Of a stretch of 64,000 nt of DNA, positions 35,931 through 43,562 are shown one piece after another; within the stretch, counting starts at the first letter, position 1, and each line of letters starts with the position of its first letter. The position numbers and the translations under genes were made by a program. Origin of the DNA: Pseudomonas sp. SL4(2022) (GTDB taxonomy: Bacteria; Pseudomonadota; Gammaproteobacteria; Pseudomonadales; Pseudomonadaceae); contig NZ_CP113060.1 of assembly GCF_026625725.1 (NCBI RefSeq), positions 4,098,001 to 4,162,000 on the forward strand, in the 5' to 3' direction. The notes under the pieces were generated by a model. The model was not told the DNA's origin and ran no database searches. It saw only the letters and a list, made by a program, of their open reading frames with translations.

Positions 35931-36544
35931 CCCAAATCCCTTAAGCCTCACTGAATCGACACCAATTCGCTGCCTGCTGACCGCGTGACGACCTCCGTCT
36001 GACGGCTATGTAACTCGCAGGCATTCATCCAGGTGGTGATGAAGACGAACGGGCCTTTCAAAAGTCCGTTTGTCACTGAACTCAATGGAGTGTTTTCCTG
36101 CATTTGGAAGGACCTCTCCATCAACCCGGACAGCAAGAAGTAAAGGGTGGAATCTGGTTCGCGCAGAAGACGGAGCTGTTTTTGTTTTACGTAGCAACAC
36201 CGAGATCGAGCGATTTTTTAGCTGCCGTAATGAGCTCACTCACAAACCGGCTTTATCAACAAAATCGACCGCCAACTGACGCTAGCCCCCTTCTATTACT
36301 TGCTTTTCAGACTGCACTATTCGCTGCACGGCACATCCCCATTCAGCCCAAAACTCGCGGCACCGCTAGCTATCACTGTTCCAAAATAGTGTGTGCCACA
36401 TAGCCCTTTTCACCCCATTTAAATTGCTGTGCCATACGGGCCATAAAGGATTAATCGCGAGAACTCCACGCAGCATTACCACTTGGGATACGGTATCAAA
36501 TGAGATAAAATCCCATCAACATTACCTGCACGCAAGGATTGCCC
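35931..36544. other. Intergenic region before the fhuC operon, AT-richer
   Basis: About 614 bases with composition unlike the flanks. Several short open frames exist on both strands (for example 36070-36279 and 35948-36136), but none has a convincing ribosome-binding site or a recognised protein. It may contain old, decayed DNA. The 3' end (about 36480-36544) should hold the fhuC promoter; only a weak Fur-like sequence is seen near 36497-36511. No RNA gene or insertion sequence was found. Confidence 0.4.
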
Positions 36545-37312
36545 ATGTTCCGACTCGACGCGGTCAGTTTTAGCCTGGCTGAGCGAATCCTGCTGCATCC
36601 GCTGACACTGGATATCCCCCAAGGTCAGGTGGTGGGGTTAATTGGGCACAATGGCTCCGGTAAATCCACTCTGCTAAAAATGTTGGCTCGCCAGCAACCG
36701 GCCAGTTCCGGCCACCTGCTGCTGGACGATTTACCGCTGGCCGCCTGGAAGGACCGCGACTTTGCCCGCCAGGTGGCCTATCTGCCGCAACAGCTACCAC
36801 CCGCCGACAGCCTGACGGTGCGCGAGCTAGTCGGCTTCGGCCGCTATCCCTGGCACGGCCTGCTCGGCCGCTTCGGCAGCGAGGATCACGCCAAGGTGCG
36901 CGAGGCCATGCTTCTGACCGACACCGAGCGCTTCGCCGAGCGCATGGTCGACAGCCTCTCCGGCGGCGAGCGCCAGCGCGTCTGGCTGGCCATGCTGCTG
37001 GCGCAGAACAGCCGTTTCCTGCTGCTGGACGAGCCGACCTCGGCGCTGGACATCGCTCATCAGGTGGATGTGCTCGGCCTGGTGCATCAGCTCAGCCGCC
37101 AGCTGGGCCTGAGCGTGATCGTGGTGTTGCACGACATCAACATGGCCAGCCGCTACTGCGACCGTCTGATCGCCCTGCACAGCGGGCGCCTGCTGCTGGA
37201 CGGCAGTCCGGCAGAGCTGATGACCGACAGCAACCTGGAGGCCATCTACGGCCTGCCCATGCAGGTGCTCAGCCACCCGCGTGGCCAGCAACCCATTGCC
37301 GTGGTGGTGTGA
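36545..37312 (+). CDS. fhuC: ABC importer ATPase for ferric siderophore (FhuC type)
   Basis: 255 residues. It has Walker A GHNGSGKST (about 36-44), the Q-loop PQQLPPADSLTVRELVGFGRYPWHG, signature LSGGERQRVW and Walker B FLLLDEPTSALD, and ends in the FepC/FhuC subfamily pattern. It hydrolyses ATP at the cytoplasmic face to drive hydroxamate-siderophore import with FhuB and FhuD. I took the ATG at 36545 with AAGGA upstream; a TTG at 36539 is also in frame. It overlaps fhuD by one base. Confidence 0.93.
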   Translation: MFRLDAVSFSLAERILLHPLTLDIPQGQVVGLIGHNGSGKSTLLKMLARQQPASSGHLLLDDLPLAAWKDRDFARQVAYLPQQLPPADSLTVRELVGFGRYPWHGLLGRFGSEDHAKVREAMLLTDTERFAERMVDSLSGGERQRVWLAMLLAQNSRFLLLDEPTSALDIAHQVDVLGLVHQLSRQLGLSVIVVLHDINMASRYCDRLIALHSGRLLLDGSPAELMTDSNLEAIYGLPMQVLSHPRGQQPIAVVV

Positions 37313-38169
37313 TGCGCTGGCTGCTCTGCATGCTCGCCCTGCTGGCGGCAATCGCCCAGGCCGACACTCGCCAGCCGCGCATCGCGGTGATCGACTGGGG
37401 CCTGACCGAAACCCTGCTCGGCCTGGGCGTGACGCCCATCGCCGTGGCGCAGACCGAGGGCTACCGGCGCTGGGTGCAGGCGCCCGAGCTGCCGGCGCAG
37501 GTGGTCGACCTCGGCCTGCGCATCGAGCCCAATCTGGAGCTGCTCAGCCAGCTCAAGCCGGACATGATTCTGATCACCCCGCAGTTCGCCGCCAGCCGCG
37601 CGCAGCTGGAGCGGGTGGCACCGGTGCACACGCTGGCCATCTACACCCCGGAAACCGAGGCCTATATCGGTGCCCAGCGGGTGACCCGCGAGCTGGCCGA
37701 ACTGCTTGGGCGGCAGGCCGAAGGCGAAGCGATGATTACCCGCATCGATGCCACGATGGAGCGGGTCCGCCAGCGCCTGGCAGCACAAGCGCTGCCACCT
37801 TTCTACGTGATGACCTTCCTCGACCAGCGCCACGTGCGCCTGTTCGGCAAGCAGAGCATCTACCAGGGCGTACTCGATCGCGTCGGCCTGCGTAACGCCT
37901 GGCAGGGCCCGACCAATTACTGGGGTTTCAGCCAGCAGGGTATCGACCGCCTGGCGGAGACGCCCGAGGCCGCCCTGCTCTATCTGAAACCCATGCCGCC
38001 CGGCACCGAGGATGGTCTGGTCGCCAGCGCCCTTTGGAATCAGCTGCCGGCCGTGCGCGCGGGGCGTCTGTATGACCTGCCGCCAGTCTGGAGCTTCAAC
38101 GGCCTGATGGCCGCAGAGCGATTCGCCAACCTGCTGGAGGCGCGCCTGCTGCCGGAGAGCACGCAATGA
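37312..38169 (+). CDS. fhuD: Periplasmic ferric-hydroxamate-binding protein (FhuD type)
   Basis: 285 residues with a signal peptide (MRWLLCMLALLAAIAQAD). The FhuD-type fold shows AVIDWGLTETLLGLGVTPIAVAQTEGYRRWV near the start, and LLSQLKPDMILITPQ and the linking long helix follow. It captures the ferric siderophore after outer-membrane transport and delivers it to FhuB. The gene is overlapped with fhuC (TGATG) and with fhuB (ATGA), so the three are coupled. The ligand is probably the trihydroxamate made by the nearby NRPS. Confidence 0.92.
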   Translation: MRWLLCMLALLAAIAQADTRQPRIAVIDWGLTETLLGLGVTPIAVAQTEGYRRWVQAPELPAQVVDLGLRIEPNLELLSQLKPDMILITPQFAASRAQLERVAPVHTLAIYTPETEAYIGAQRVTRELAELLGRQAEGEAMITRIDATMERVRQRLAAQALPPFYVMTFLDQRHVRLFGKQSIYQGVLDRVGLRNAWQGPTNYWGFSQQGIDRLAETPEAALLYLKPMPPGTEDGLVASALWNQLPAVRAGRLYDLPPVWSFNGLMAAERFANLLEARLLPESTQ

Positions 38170-40178
38170 CCGACCTGGCTCAAGGACTACTGCCCGTGCG
38201 CACTCATCGCGGCTTCTCCAGCCATCCTGCCTGGCTGTGCGGCCTGCTGTTGGCACTGACCTTGGCCCTTGCCTTCACTCACCTGGACCAGCGTCTTCCG
38301 AGCGGACAATGGCTGCAGGCCATGTTTGCCCCACAAAGCGGAGACATGGCGCAGCTGATCCTGCATTTCAGCTGGTTACCACGCCTGTGCATGGCCCTGC
38401 TCTGCGGCGCCGTGCTGGCCTTGGCCGGCACCCTGATGCAGCAGGTGTTGCGCAACCCGCTGGCCTCGCCGACCACCCTGGGTGTGGCCAGCGGCGCCCA
38501 GCTAGGCCTGCTGGTGGCCACCTTATGGGCACCCTGGCTACTGGATTTCGGCCGCGAATGGGTGGCCCTGGCCGGCGGCGGCCTGGCCTCCCTGCTGGTG
38601 TTTGCTCTAGCCTGGCGACGTGGCCTGGCGCCGCTGACACTGATCCTCGCCGGTCTGGTGGTGACACTGTATTTGAGCGCACTCAACGTGACCCTGATGC
38701 TGGTCCAGCAGCAGGACCTCAACGCAGTGTTTATCTGGGGCTCCGGCTCGCTCAGCCAGAACAGCTGGAGCAGCGTGCAGTTCCTCGTGCCACGCCTGGT
38801 CGTCGGCCTGTTGCTCCTGCTGCCGTTGCTGCGTCCACTGGCCCTGCTCGAACTCGACGACAGCGGCGTGAAAAGCCTGGGCGTGCCGCTGCGTTTCCTG
38901 CGTTTCGTCACCCTGACTCTGGCCGTCTACCTGGCTGCCTGCGTGGTCAGCACGGTGGGCGTGATCGGTTTCATCGGCCTGGCCGCCCCGGCCCTGGTGC
39001 GCCTGCTCGGCGCGCGTACTTTCGCCCAGCGCCTGCGCTGGGCGCCGCTGCTCGGCGGCCTGCTGCTGAGCGTCACCGATCTGGGTATCCAGCGTCTGGC
39101 TGGCAACCTCGCCGAACTGGTGCCCACCGGTGCCGCCACCGCCCTGCTCGGCGCGCCTCTGCTGCTCTGGCTGTTGCCACGCCTGCGCCTGGCCGGTGGT
39201 CAGCCGCACAGCGGCGACGGCCATCAGTTCAGCCGTCATCCATTCCCGGCCAGACGCTTGCTGCCGTTGGCTGTGGCTTTAGCCTGCGCACTGTTGATCG
39301 CCCTCGGCCTGGGCCGTGGCCTGGACGGCTGGCAGTGGAATCTGGGCGACGCCACTCTGCTCGACTGGCGCTGGCCACGGGTGATGGCCGCCGCTGCCGC
39401 CGGCTGCATGTTGGCCCTGGCTGGTTGCATGATCCAGCGCCTGACCGGTAACCCGATGGCCAGCCCCGAGGTGCTCGGCATCAGCGCGGGTGCCGCCCTG
39501 GGGCTGATCACCCTGCTGTTCCTGTTGCCTTACTCCGGGCCGTTGGCCCAGTTGGCGCTGGGCGGCCTGGGTGCTGGTCTAACCCTTGCGCTGCTGCTCG
39601 GCTTGTCACGCCGCTCCGGCTTCGCCCCCGAGCGGGTGCTGCTGATCGGCATCAGCATCACCGCGCTGTTCGACGCCCTGCAGGTGATCCTGCTGGCCGG
39701 CGGCGACCCACGCGGGCAGAACCTGCTGGGCTGGATGTCCGGCTCGACCTATTTCGTCGGCCCGCAGATGGCGCTGTGGGTACTGGTTTGCAGCCTGGTG
39801 CTGCTGGTCGTCGCGCTGCCCTTCGGCCGCTGGCTGGAACTGCTGCCGCTGGGCGATGGCACGCCGCGCGCCCTGGGCGTGCCGCTGGGACGAAGCCGTT
39901 TTGTGCTGTTGCTGCTGTCTGCGCTGCTCACCGCCGGCGCCACCCTGATCGTCGGCCCGCTGAGCTTTATCGGCCTGCTGGCACCGCACCTGGCGCGCTT
40001 GCTCGGCCTGGCCCGCGCCGTGCCGCAACTGCTCGGCGCAGCGCTGTTGGGTGCACTGGTGATGGTGGCGGCGGATTGGCTGGGACGCACCCTGCTGTTC
40101 CCCGCGCAATTGCCTGCGGGGCTGCTGGCATCGCTGCTGGGTGGCGCCTACTTCATGCTGTGCCTGTATCGACGCTAA
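38166..40178 (+). CDS. fhuB: Double-length ferric-hydroxamate permease FhuB
   Basis: 670 residues made of two homologous FecCD-type halves (about 1-340 and 345-670), each with about ten membrane helices. The conserved segments QQVLRNPLASPTTLGVASGA and IQRLTGNPMASPEVLGISAGA mark equivalent positions in the halves, as do TVGVIGFIGLAAPALVR and VGPLSFIGLLAPHLARL. Fusion of the two permease halves is the known arrangement of FhuB. It is the last gene of the fhuCDB operon and converges on fhuF. Confidence 0.95.
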   Translation: MTDLAQGLLPVRTHRGFSSHPAWLCGLLLALTLALAFTHLDQRLPSGQWLQAMFAPQSGDMAQLILHFSWLPRLCMALLCGAVLALAGTLMQQVLRNPLASPTTLGVASGAQLGLLVATLWAPWLLDFGREWVALAGGGLASLLVFALAWRRGLAPLTLILAGLVVTLYLSALNVTLMLVQQQDLNAVFIWGSGSLSQNSWSSVQFLVPRLVVGLLLLLPLLRPLALLELDDSGVKSLGVPLRFLRFVTLTLAVYLAACVVSTVGVIGFIGLAAPALVRLLGARTFAQRLRWAPLLGGLLLSVTDLGIQRLAGNLAELVPTGAATALLGAPLLLWLLPRLRLAGGQPHSGDGHQFSRHPFPARRLLPLAVALACALLIALGLGRGLDGWQWNLGDATLLDWRWPRVMAAAAAGCMLALAGCMIQRLTGNPMASPEVLGISAGAALGLITLLFLLPYSGPLAQLALGGLGAGLTLALLLGLSRRSGFAPERVLLIGISITALFDALQVILLAGGDPRGQNLLGWMSGSTYFVGPQMALWVLVCSLVLLVVALPFGRWLELLPLGDGTPRALGVPLGRSRFVLLLLSALLTAGATLIVGPLSFIGLLAPHLARLLGLARAVPQLLGAALLGALVMVAADWLGRTLLFPAQLPAGLLASLLGGAYFMLCLYRR

Positions 40179-40204
40179 GGCTCTCAAGGCTGCTCGCTCG
40201 CCTT

Positions 40205-40263
40205 GTAGCCGGGATGTAATCCGGGAGCCGAGCCGCCTGTTTCCCGGATTGCATCCGGGCTAC
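40205..40263. repeat. Extragenic palindromic repeat pair (REP-like)
   Basis: GTAGCCGGGATGTAATCCGGG and the inverted copy CCCGGATTGCATCCGGGCTAC face each other, with 17 bases between. Elements of this form are common in Pseudomonas intergenic DNA. It lies between the convergent fhuB and fhuF genes and could act as a bidirectional stop or mRNA stabiliser. Confidence 0.75.
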
Positions 40264-40289
40264 GGCTGAAAGCTATTCGCCAGCAGAAA

Positions 40290-40324
40290 CTCGCTCCTAC
40301 GCAAACCAATCATGCAGGAGCGAG
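40290..40324. repeat. Second inverted repeat after fhuB
   Basis: CTCGCTCCT and its exact inverse AGGAGCGAG are separated by 17 bases. It belongs to the GAGCGAG-type extragenic palindromes of pseudomonads. No U-run follows, so a terminator role is unproven. Confidence 0.6.
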
Positions 40325-40344
40325 AGAACGGCTCGCGAACACCC

Positions 40345-41094
40345 TCAATCCAGTACGGCCACGCCTTCCGCCGGCGGCTCTTCGAGCAGCGGGCAGTTGT
40401 CGCACATGGCCATGCCCAGCTCGTTGCGGATGCAGCACTGCTTGCGCTGGCGCCAGGGCGCGCAGCCCTCGCCCTGGGGCACATAGAGCACCGGCTGGCA
40501 CAACGGATTGCGGCTGCCATCGGGGCGCAGCTGGCTTTCCAGCACCTCGAAGCCCTGGGCCAGCATCGGTTTGGGGAACGGCAGGCCGCCGAGGGTGCTC
40601 ATGAACCACTCGAAGTAGTTGCCGGCGTTGCTCCACAGCACCCGTGCGGCGACCTTGCGATGGCTGCGCAGTGCGTCGATGAAAGGCAGCAGGTTGTCGT
40701 CGAGCAGCCCGGCGAAACGCTCGAAGCCATTGGCCGGCGCGCTGCTCCAGCGCTCGCCGGCATGCGGCAGCTTGAACGCCTCGGGCAGGCCGTCGGCGCC
40801 GACCACCACCTGGATCTCGTCGAAGTCCAGCGGCAGGCGCCAGTTAAGGATCAGTCCGGCAGCCAGTACCGGCGGAATCAGGCGCAGGAAGTAGTACTTG
40901 GACCACAGCGACATCAGCGCCCGGCGATCGCCTTCGGCGTGCTCGGGGGCGAAGCGCAGCATCTGCTCTTCCAGACGTTCGGCGCTGACAAACTCACGCC
41001 CGGACAGTGCCGGGCGTGGGTCATCCGCAAGGGTGAGAACATCGCGGTAATGGGCGAAAGGCCCTTGGAACAGCGGGGCAATGGCCGGGATCAT
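40345..41094 (-). CDS. fhuF: Ferric-siderophore reductase FhuF-like
   Basis: About 249 residues. The C-terminus carries the FhuF cysteine motif CC-x10-C-x2-C (RQKQCCIRNELGMAMCDNC is the relevant stretch), a 2Fe-2S site. The N-terminal part, PAIAPLFQGPFAHYRDVL, matches the family. FhuF reduces ferric iron held by hydroxamate siderophores in the cytoplasm. I favour the ATG at 41094, which leaves 16 bases after the hydroxylase stop; an ATG at 41158-41160 overlaps the upstream gene by 50 bases and is possible. It is the last gene of the leftward siderophore operon. Confidence 0.88.
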   Translation of the reverse strand: MIPAIAPLFQGPFAHYRDVLTLADDPRPALSGREFVSAERLEEQMLRFAPEHAEGDRRALMSLWSKYYFLRLIPPVLAAGLILNWRLPLDFDEIQVVVGADGLPEAFKLPHAGERWSSAPANGFERFAGLLDDNLLPFIDALRSHRKVAARVLWSNAGNYFEWFMSTLGGLPFPKPMLAQGFEVLESQLRPDGSRNPLCQPVLYVPQGEGCAPWRQRKQCCIRNELGMAMCDNCPLLEEPPAEGVAVLD

Positions 41095-41110
41095 CGGCCC
41101 CCCGCCTGGG

Positions 41111-42409
41111 TCAGGCGCATGCGCTGGCGACTCCTTGGGTGTGTCGGTGGCGGCGATCATCCAACAAAGCGTCGACCACTTCCTGTGAACGTATGGCCAG
41201 CACAGACAACAGCGTGTCGCTCAGGCCGTGACTGGACTCGCAGCAGCCCTGCAGATAGATACCTGCGCTCATGTGCGGCTGGCAGCACAGGCGATAGTCG
41301 CGCTCGACGCCTTCGCCCAGGTGCGCGGCCAATCCACCGAGCAGGCGCTTGTAGCCGTCGCGGCGATAGCCGGTGGCCAAGACCACGGCATCGTACAGAC
41401 GCTCTTCCACGCCCTGCGGACCGCTCAGGTTTAGGCGAATGCCCTCGGCGTCCGCCTCCACCGCTTCGATGCTGCGCTGCGTCAGCAGGCTGTGCGGCGC
41501 ATGACCGGTGACCTTCTGCAGGTACAGACGGTGATAGATGCTCTCGATCAGGTCCAGGTTGACCACCGAGTAGTTGGTCTGCGCGTTGGCCTGGATGAAC
41601 GCCTGGCGCTCCTCCGAGGACTGGCCGTAAACCACGTCGGTGTAGTCCGGATCGAAGATCTCGTTGACGAACGGGCTGTCGTCCGCCGGGCGCAGGGCCT
41701 GGCTGCGCATCACCAGCGAGACCTCGGCCTGCGGGTAACGGCCGCACAGGTCGGTGAAGATTTCCGCCGCGCTCTGCCCGGAACCCAGCACCGCCAGGCG
41801 CTTGGGCTCGCCACAGGCGTGGATACGCTCCAGGTAGCCGGACGAGTGCATCACACGCGCATCGCCCTTGAGCGGGCGGAACGCCTCGGGCACCACCGGC
41901 TCACCGCCGATGCTGACCACCAGGTTGCGGGTGATGCGCGCACGGGTGCGGCCGTCGGCCAGGCGCGAGATCACCTTGACCCGGGTCACTTCCCCGCCAT
42001 CAAGCACCGGTTCGACAGCAATGACTTCCTCGCCGTAGTGCACGCGGTCGTTGAACTGGGCGGCGGCCCAACCCAGATAGTCGTTGTACTCCAGGCGCGA
42101 CGGCGTGAAGGTGCCGACGTTGATAAAGGACGCCAGGCGCCCTTTCTGGTGCAGGTAGTTGACGAAGGTGAAGCGGCTGGCCGGGTTGCGCAGGGTAGCC
42201 AGATCCTTGAGAAAGGAAATCTGCATGCGGCTGTCTTCCAGGAGCATGCCACCGTGCCACTCGAAGGCCGGTTTCTTTTCCAGGAAGCAATAACGCAGAC
42301 CGCCCTGCTCGCGCGTGCGGCGGTCTTCGTCGAGGGCCACGGCAATGGCCAGGTTGGCCGGGCCGAAGCCCAGGCCGATTACATCGTATTCCAGCGTTTC
42401 TATGCTCAT
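41111..42409 (-). CDS. pvdA: L-ornithine N5-monooxygenase (PvdA type)
   Basis: About 432 residues. The FAD motif GLGFGPANLAIA is at residues 12-23 and FEWHGGMLLEDSRMQISFLKDL follows. The NADPH motif VLGSGQSAAEIF lies near 210, and the late DAVVLATGYRRDGY motif completes the flavin N-hydroxylase pattern. It makes N5-hydroxyornithine, the first step to hydroxamate groups. I took the ATG at 42409 over a GTG at 42418. It is transcribed with the acetyltransferase (154-base gap) and fhuF. Lysine rather than ornithine as substrate is less likely given the PvdA-like sequence. Confidence 0.9.
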   Translation of the reverse strand: MSIETLEYDVIGLGFGPANLAIAVALDEDRRTREQGGLRYCFLEKKPAFEWHGGMLLEDSRMQISFLKDLATLRNPASRFTFVNYLHQKGRLASFINVGTFTPSRLEYNDYLGWAAAQFNDRVHYGEEVIAVEPVLDGGEVTRVKVISRLADGRTRARITRNLVVSIGGEPVVPEAFRPLKGDARVMHSSGYLERIHACGEPKRLAVLGSGQSAAEIFTDLCGRYPQAEVSLVMRSQALRPADDSPFVNEIFDPDYTDVVYGQSSEERQAFIQANAQTNYSVVNLDLIESIYHRLYLQKVTGHAPHSLLTQRSIEAVEADAEGIRLNLSGPQGVEERLYDAVVLATGYRRDGYKRLLGGLAAHLGEGVERDYRLCCQPHMSAGIYLQGCCESSHGLSDTLLSVLAIRSQEVVDALLDDRRHRHTQGVASACA

Positions 42410-42563
42410 GTCAGGCACCGATCCCGCAAATGGCTCGTGTGAAGGTCAAGTGGGTTCTATGGCGGAACGGCACTCGCCTTGCCCAACCTCATCAGTCAGT
42501 GGCCGCGTTAAGCGCGACTCATCTTGTGTCTGCATACCAAGCGACAGTCTTTTGCTGCGCTTG

Positions 42564-43562
42564 CTACGCCAAATTGCAGCGTTCGAAAAACACCTCGCGG
42601 GACTGGATCATCAGTGCCGCGCGCTTGTGGGGGAAATGAAATTCCTTGTCCTTGTGGTAACCCTGGGCCTGCATGTGGCCGATCATCCGGGCGTTGTCGG
42701 CCCGCGGTTCGGCGACAATGCGCTGGGTGCGTGGGTCGTCGAGCAACAGGTAATGAGTCAGCGCGTTGAGCCAGCTGGCCACCTTGTGCGGACCACGATG
42801 GTTTTCCTCGCCGACCAGCATGTGGATGCCACGGTCGTAGTCGTCTACCGCGTAGAACGGCGCGATGCGGTCTTCCTTGGCCCAGTAGGCTTCGTAATAG
42901 GCGAACGGCTGATCGTCGAAACAACCGATCAGCGGCAGCACACGCGGATCGTCGAGCAGTTCCTGCAGGTAACGGCGGTGCTTGTCCAGATCGCCCTCTT
43001 CCTGCCAGAACGCAGCCACCCGGGCACTGTTCTGCCAGCGGTTGAAGCGCGCCAGGTCCTCGTCGATATCCAACGTGCGCAGGGAAATCCACGCGCCCAG
43101 GTTGGCATCGAAGCGCCGATAGACTTCACCCACCGGCTTAGGCCCACGGCGCGGATGACGCCGCCCACTGGCGTGCATGATCATCTGCTGCGGGTAACCG
43201 GCATGACTGACGTTACGCAGGAACGGCCCCGGCAGTTGCCAGAACCGCACACGCTCGATGCACAGTTCGTCACCTGCGACGACCAGCAGGCCGCTGTTCA
43301 GCAGCGCCGGGTCGACCTGCTCCAGCCGCAGCACCAGGCTTTGCCGTTGTGGCTCGTTGGCGAAACACCAATAGGCCAGCAGCCATAGTGCCTCGGCCTG
43401 TTCGGCCAGGGCCAGTTCCAGCGGAACCAGCAACTCACCCTGACGTTGCGCACGCAGCAGCGCATGCTCGTCCAGGTGCAGCGCCAGGCTGGCACCATCG
43501 TCGCGGGCGCTCAGCTGCCGACCATCAGGCAGCGGCAGCCGGGTCAGCTTGTTAGAATTCAT
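42564..43562 (-). CDS. Siderophore N-hydroxy-amino-acid acyltransferase (IucB/AlcB GNAT family)
   Basis: About 332 residues. An N-terminal region of some 150 residues precedes the IucB-type GNAT domain, with FYAVDDYDRGIHMLVGEENHRGPHKV and then DDPRTQRIVAEPRADN, the acetyl-CoA-binding pattern of hydroxamate-forming enzymes. It would acylate N5-hydroxyornithine (probably acetylate it). I took the ATG at 43562, which overlaps the receptor's last codons by 11 bases; the longer frame to 43655 has no support. Formyl transfer (PvdF) is unrelated to this fold, so an acetylated hydroxamate is the better prediction. Confidence 0.85.
   Translation of the reverse strand: MNSNKLTRLPLPDGRQLSARDDGASLALHLDEHALLRAQRQGELLVPLELALAEQAEALWLLAYWCFANEPQRQSLVLRLEQVDPALLNSGLLVVAGDELCIERVRFWQLPGPFLRNVSHAGYPQQMIMHASGRRHPRRGPKPVGEVYRRFDANLGAWISLRTLDIDEDLARFNRWQNSARVAAFWQEEGDLDKHRRYLQELLDDPRVLPLIGCFDDQPFAYYEAYWAKEDRIAPFYAVDDYDRGIHMLVGEENHRGPHKVASWLNALTHYLLLDDPRTQRIVAEPRADNARMIGHMQAQGYHKDKEFHFPHKRAALMIQSREVFFERCNLA

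Noticed and set aside
36497..36511. Fur box upstream of fhuC
   Set aside because: The best 7-1-7 alignment matches only about 8 of 14 positions, too weak to annotate although iron control is expected.
40205..40324. CRISPR-like or attachment-site-like repeats
   Set aside because: They are two different single palindromes of the extragenic type without regular spacers or an integrase nearby.
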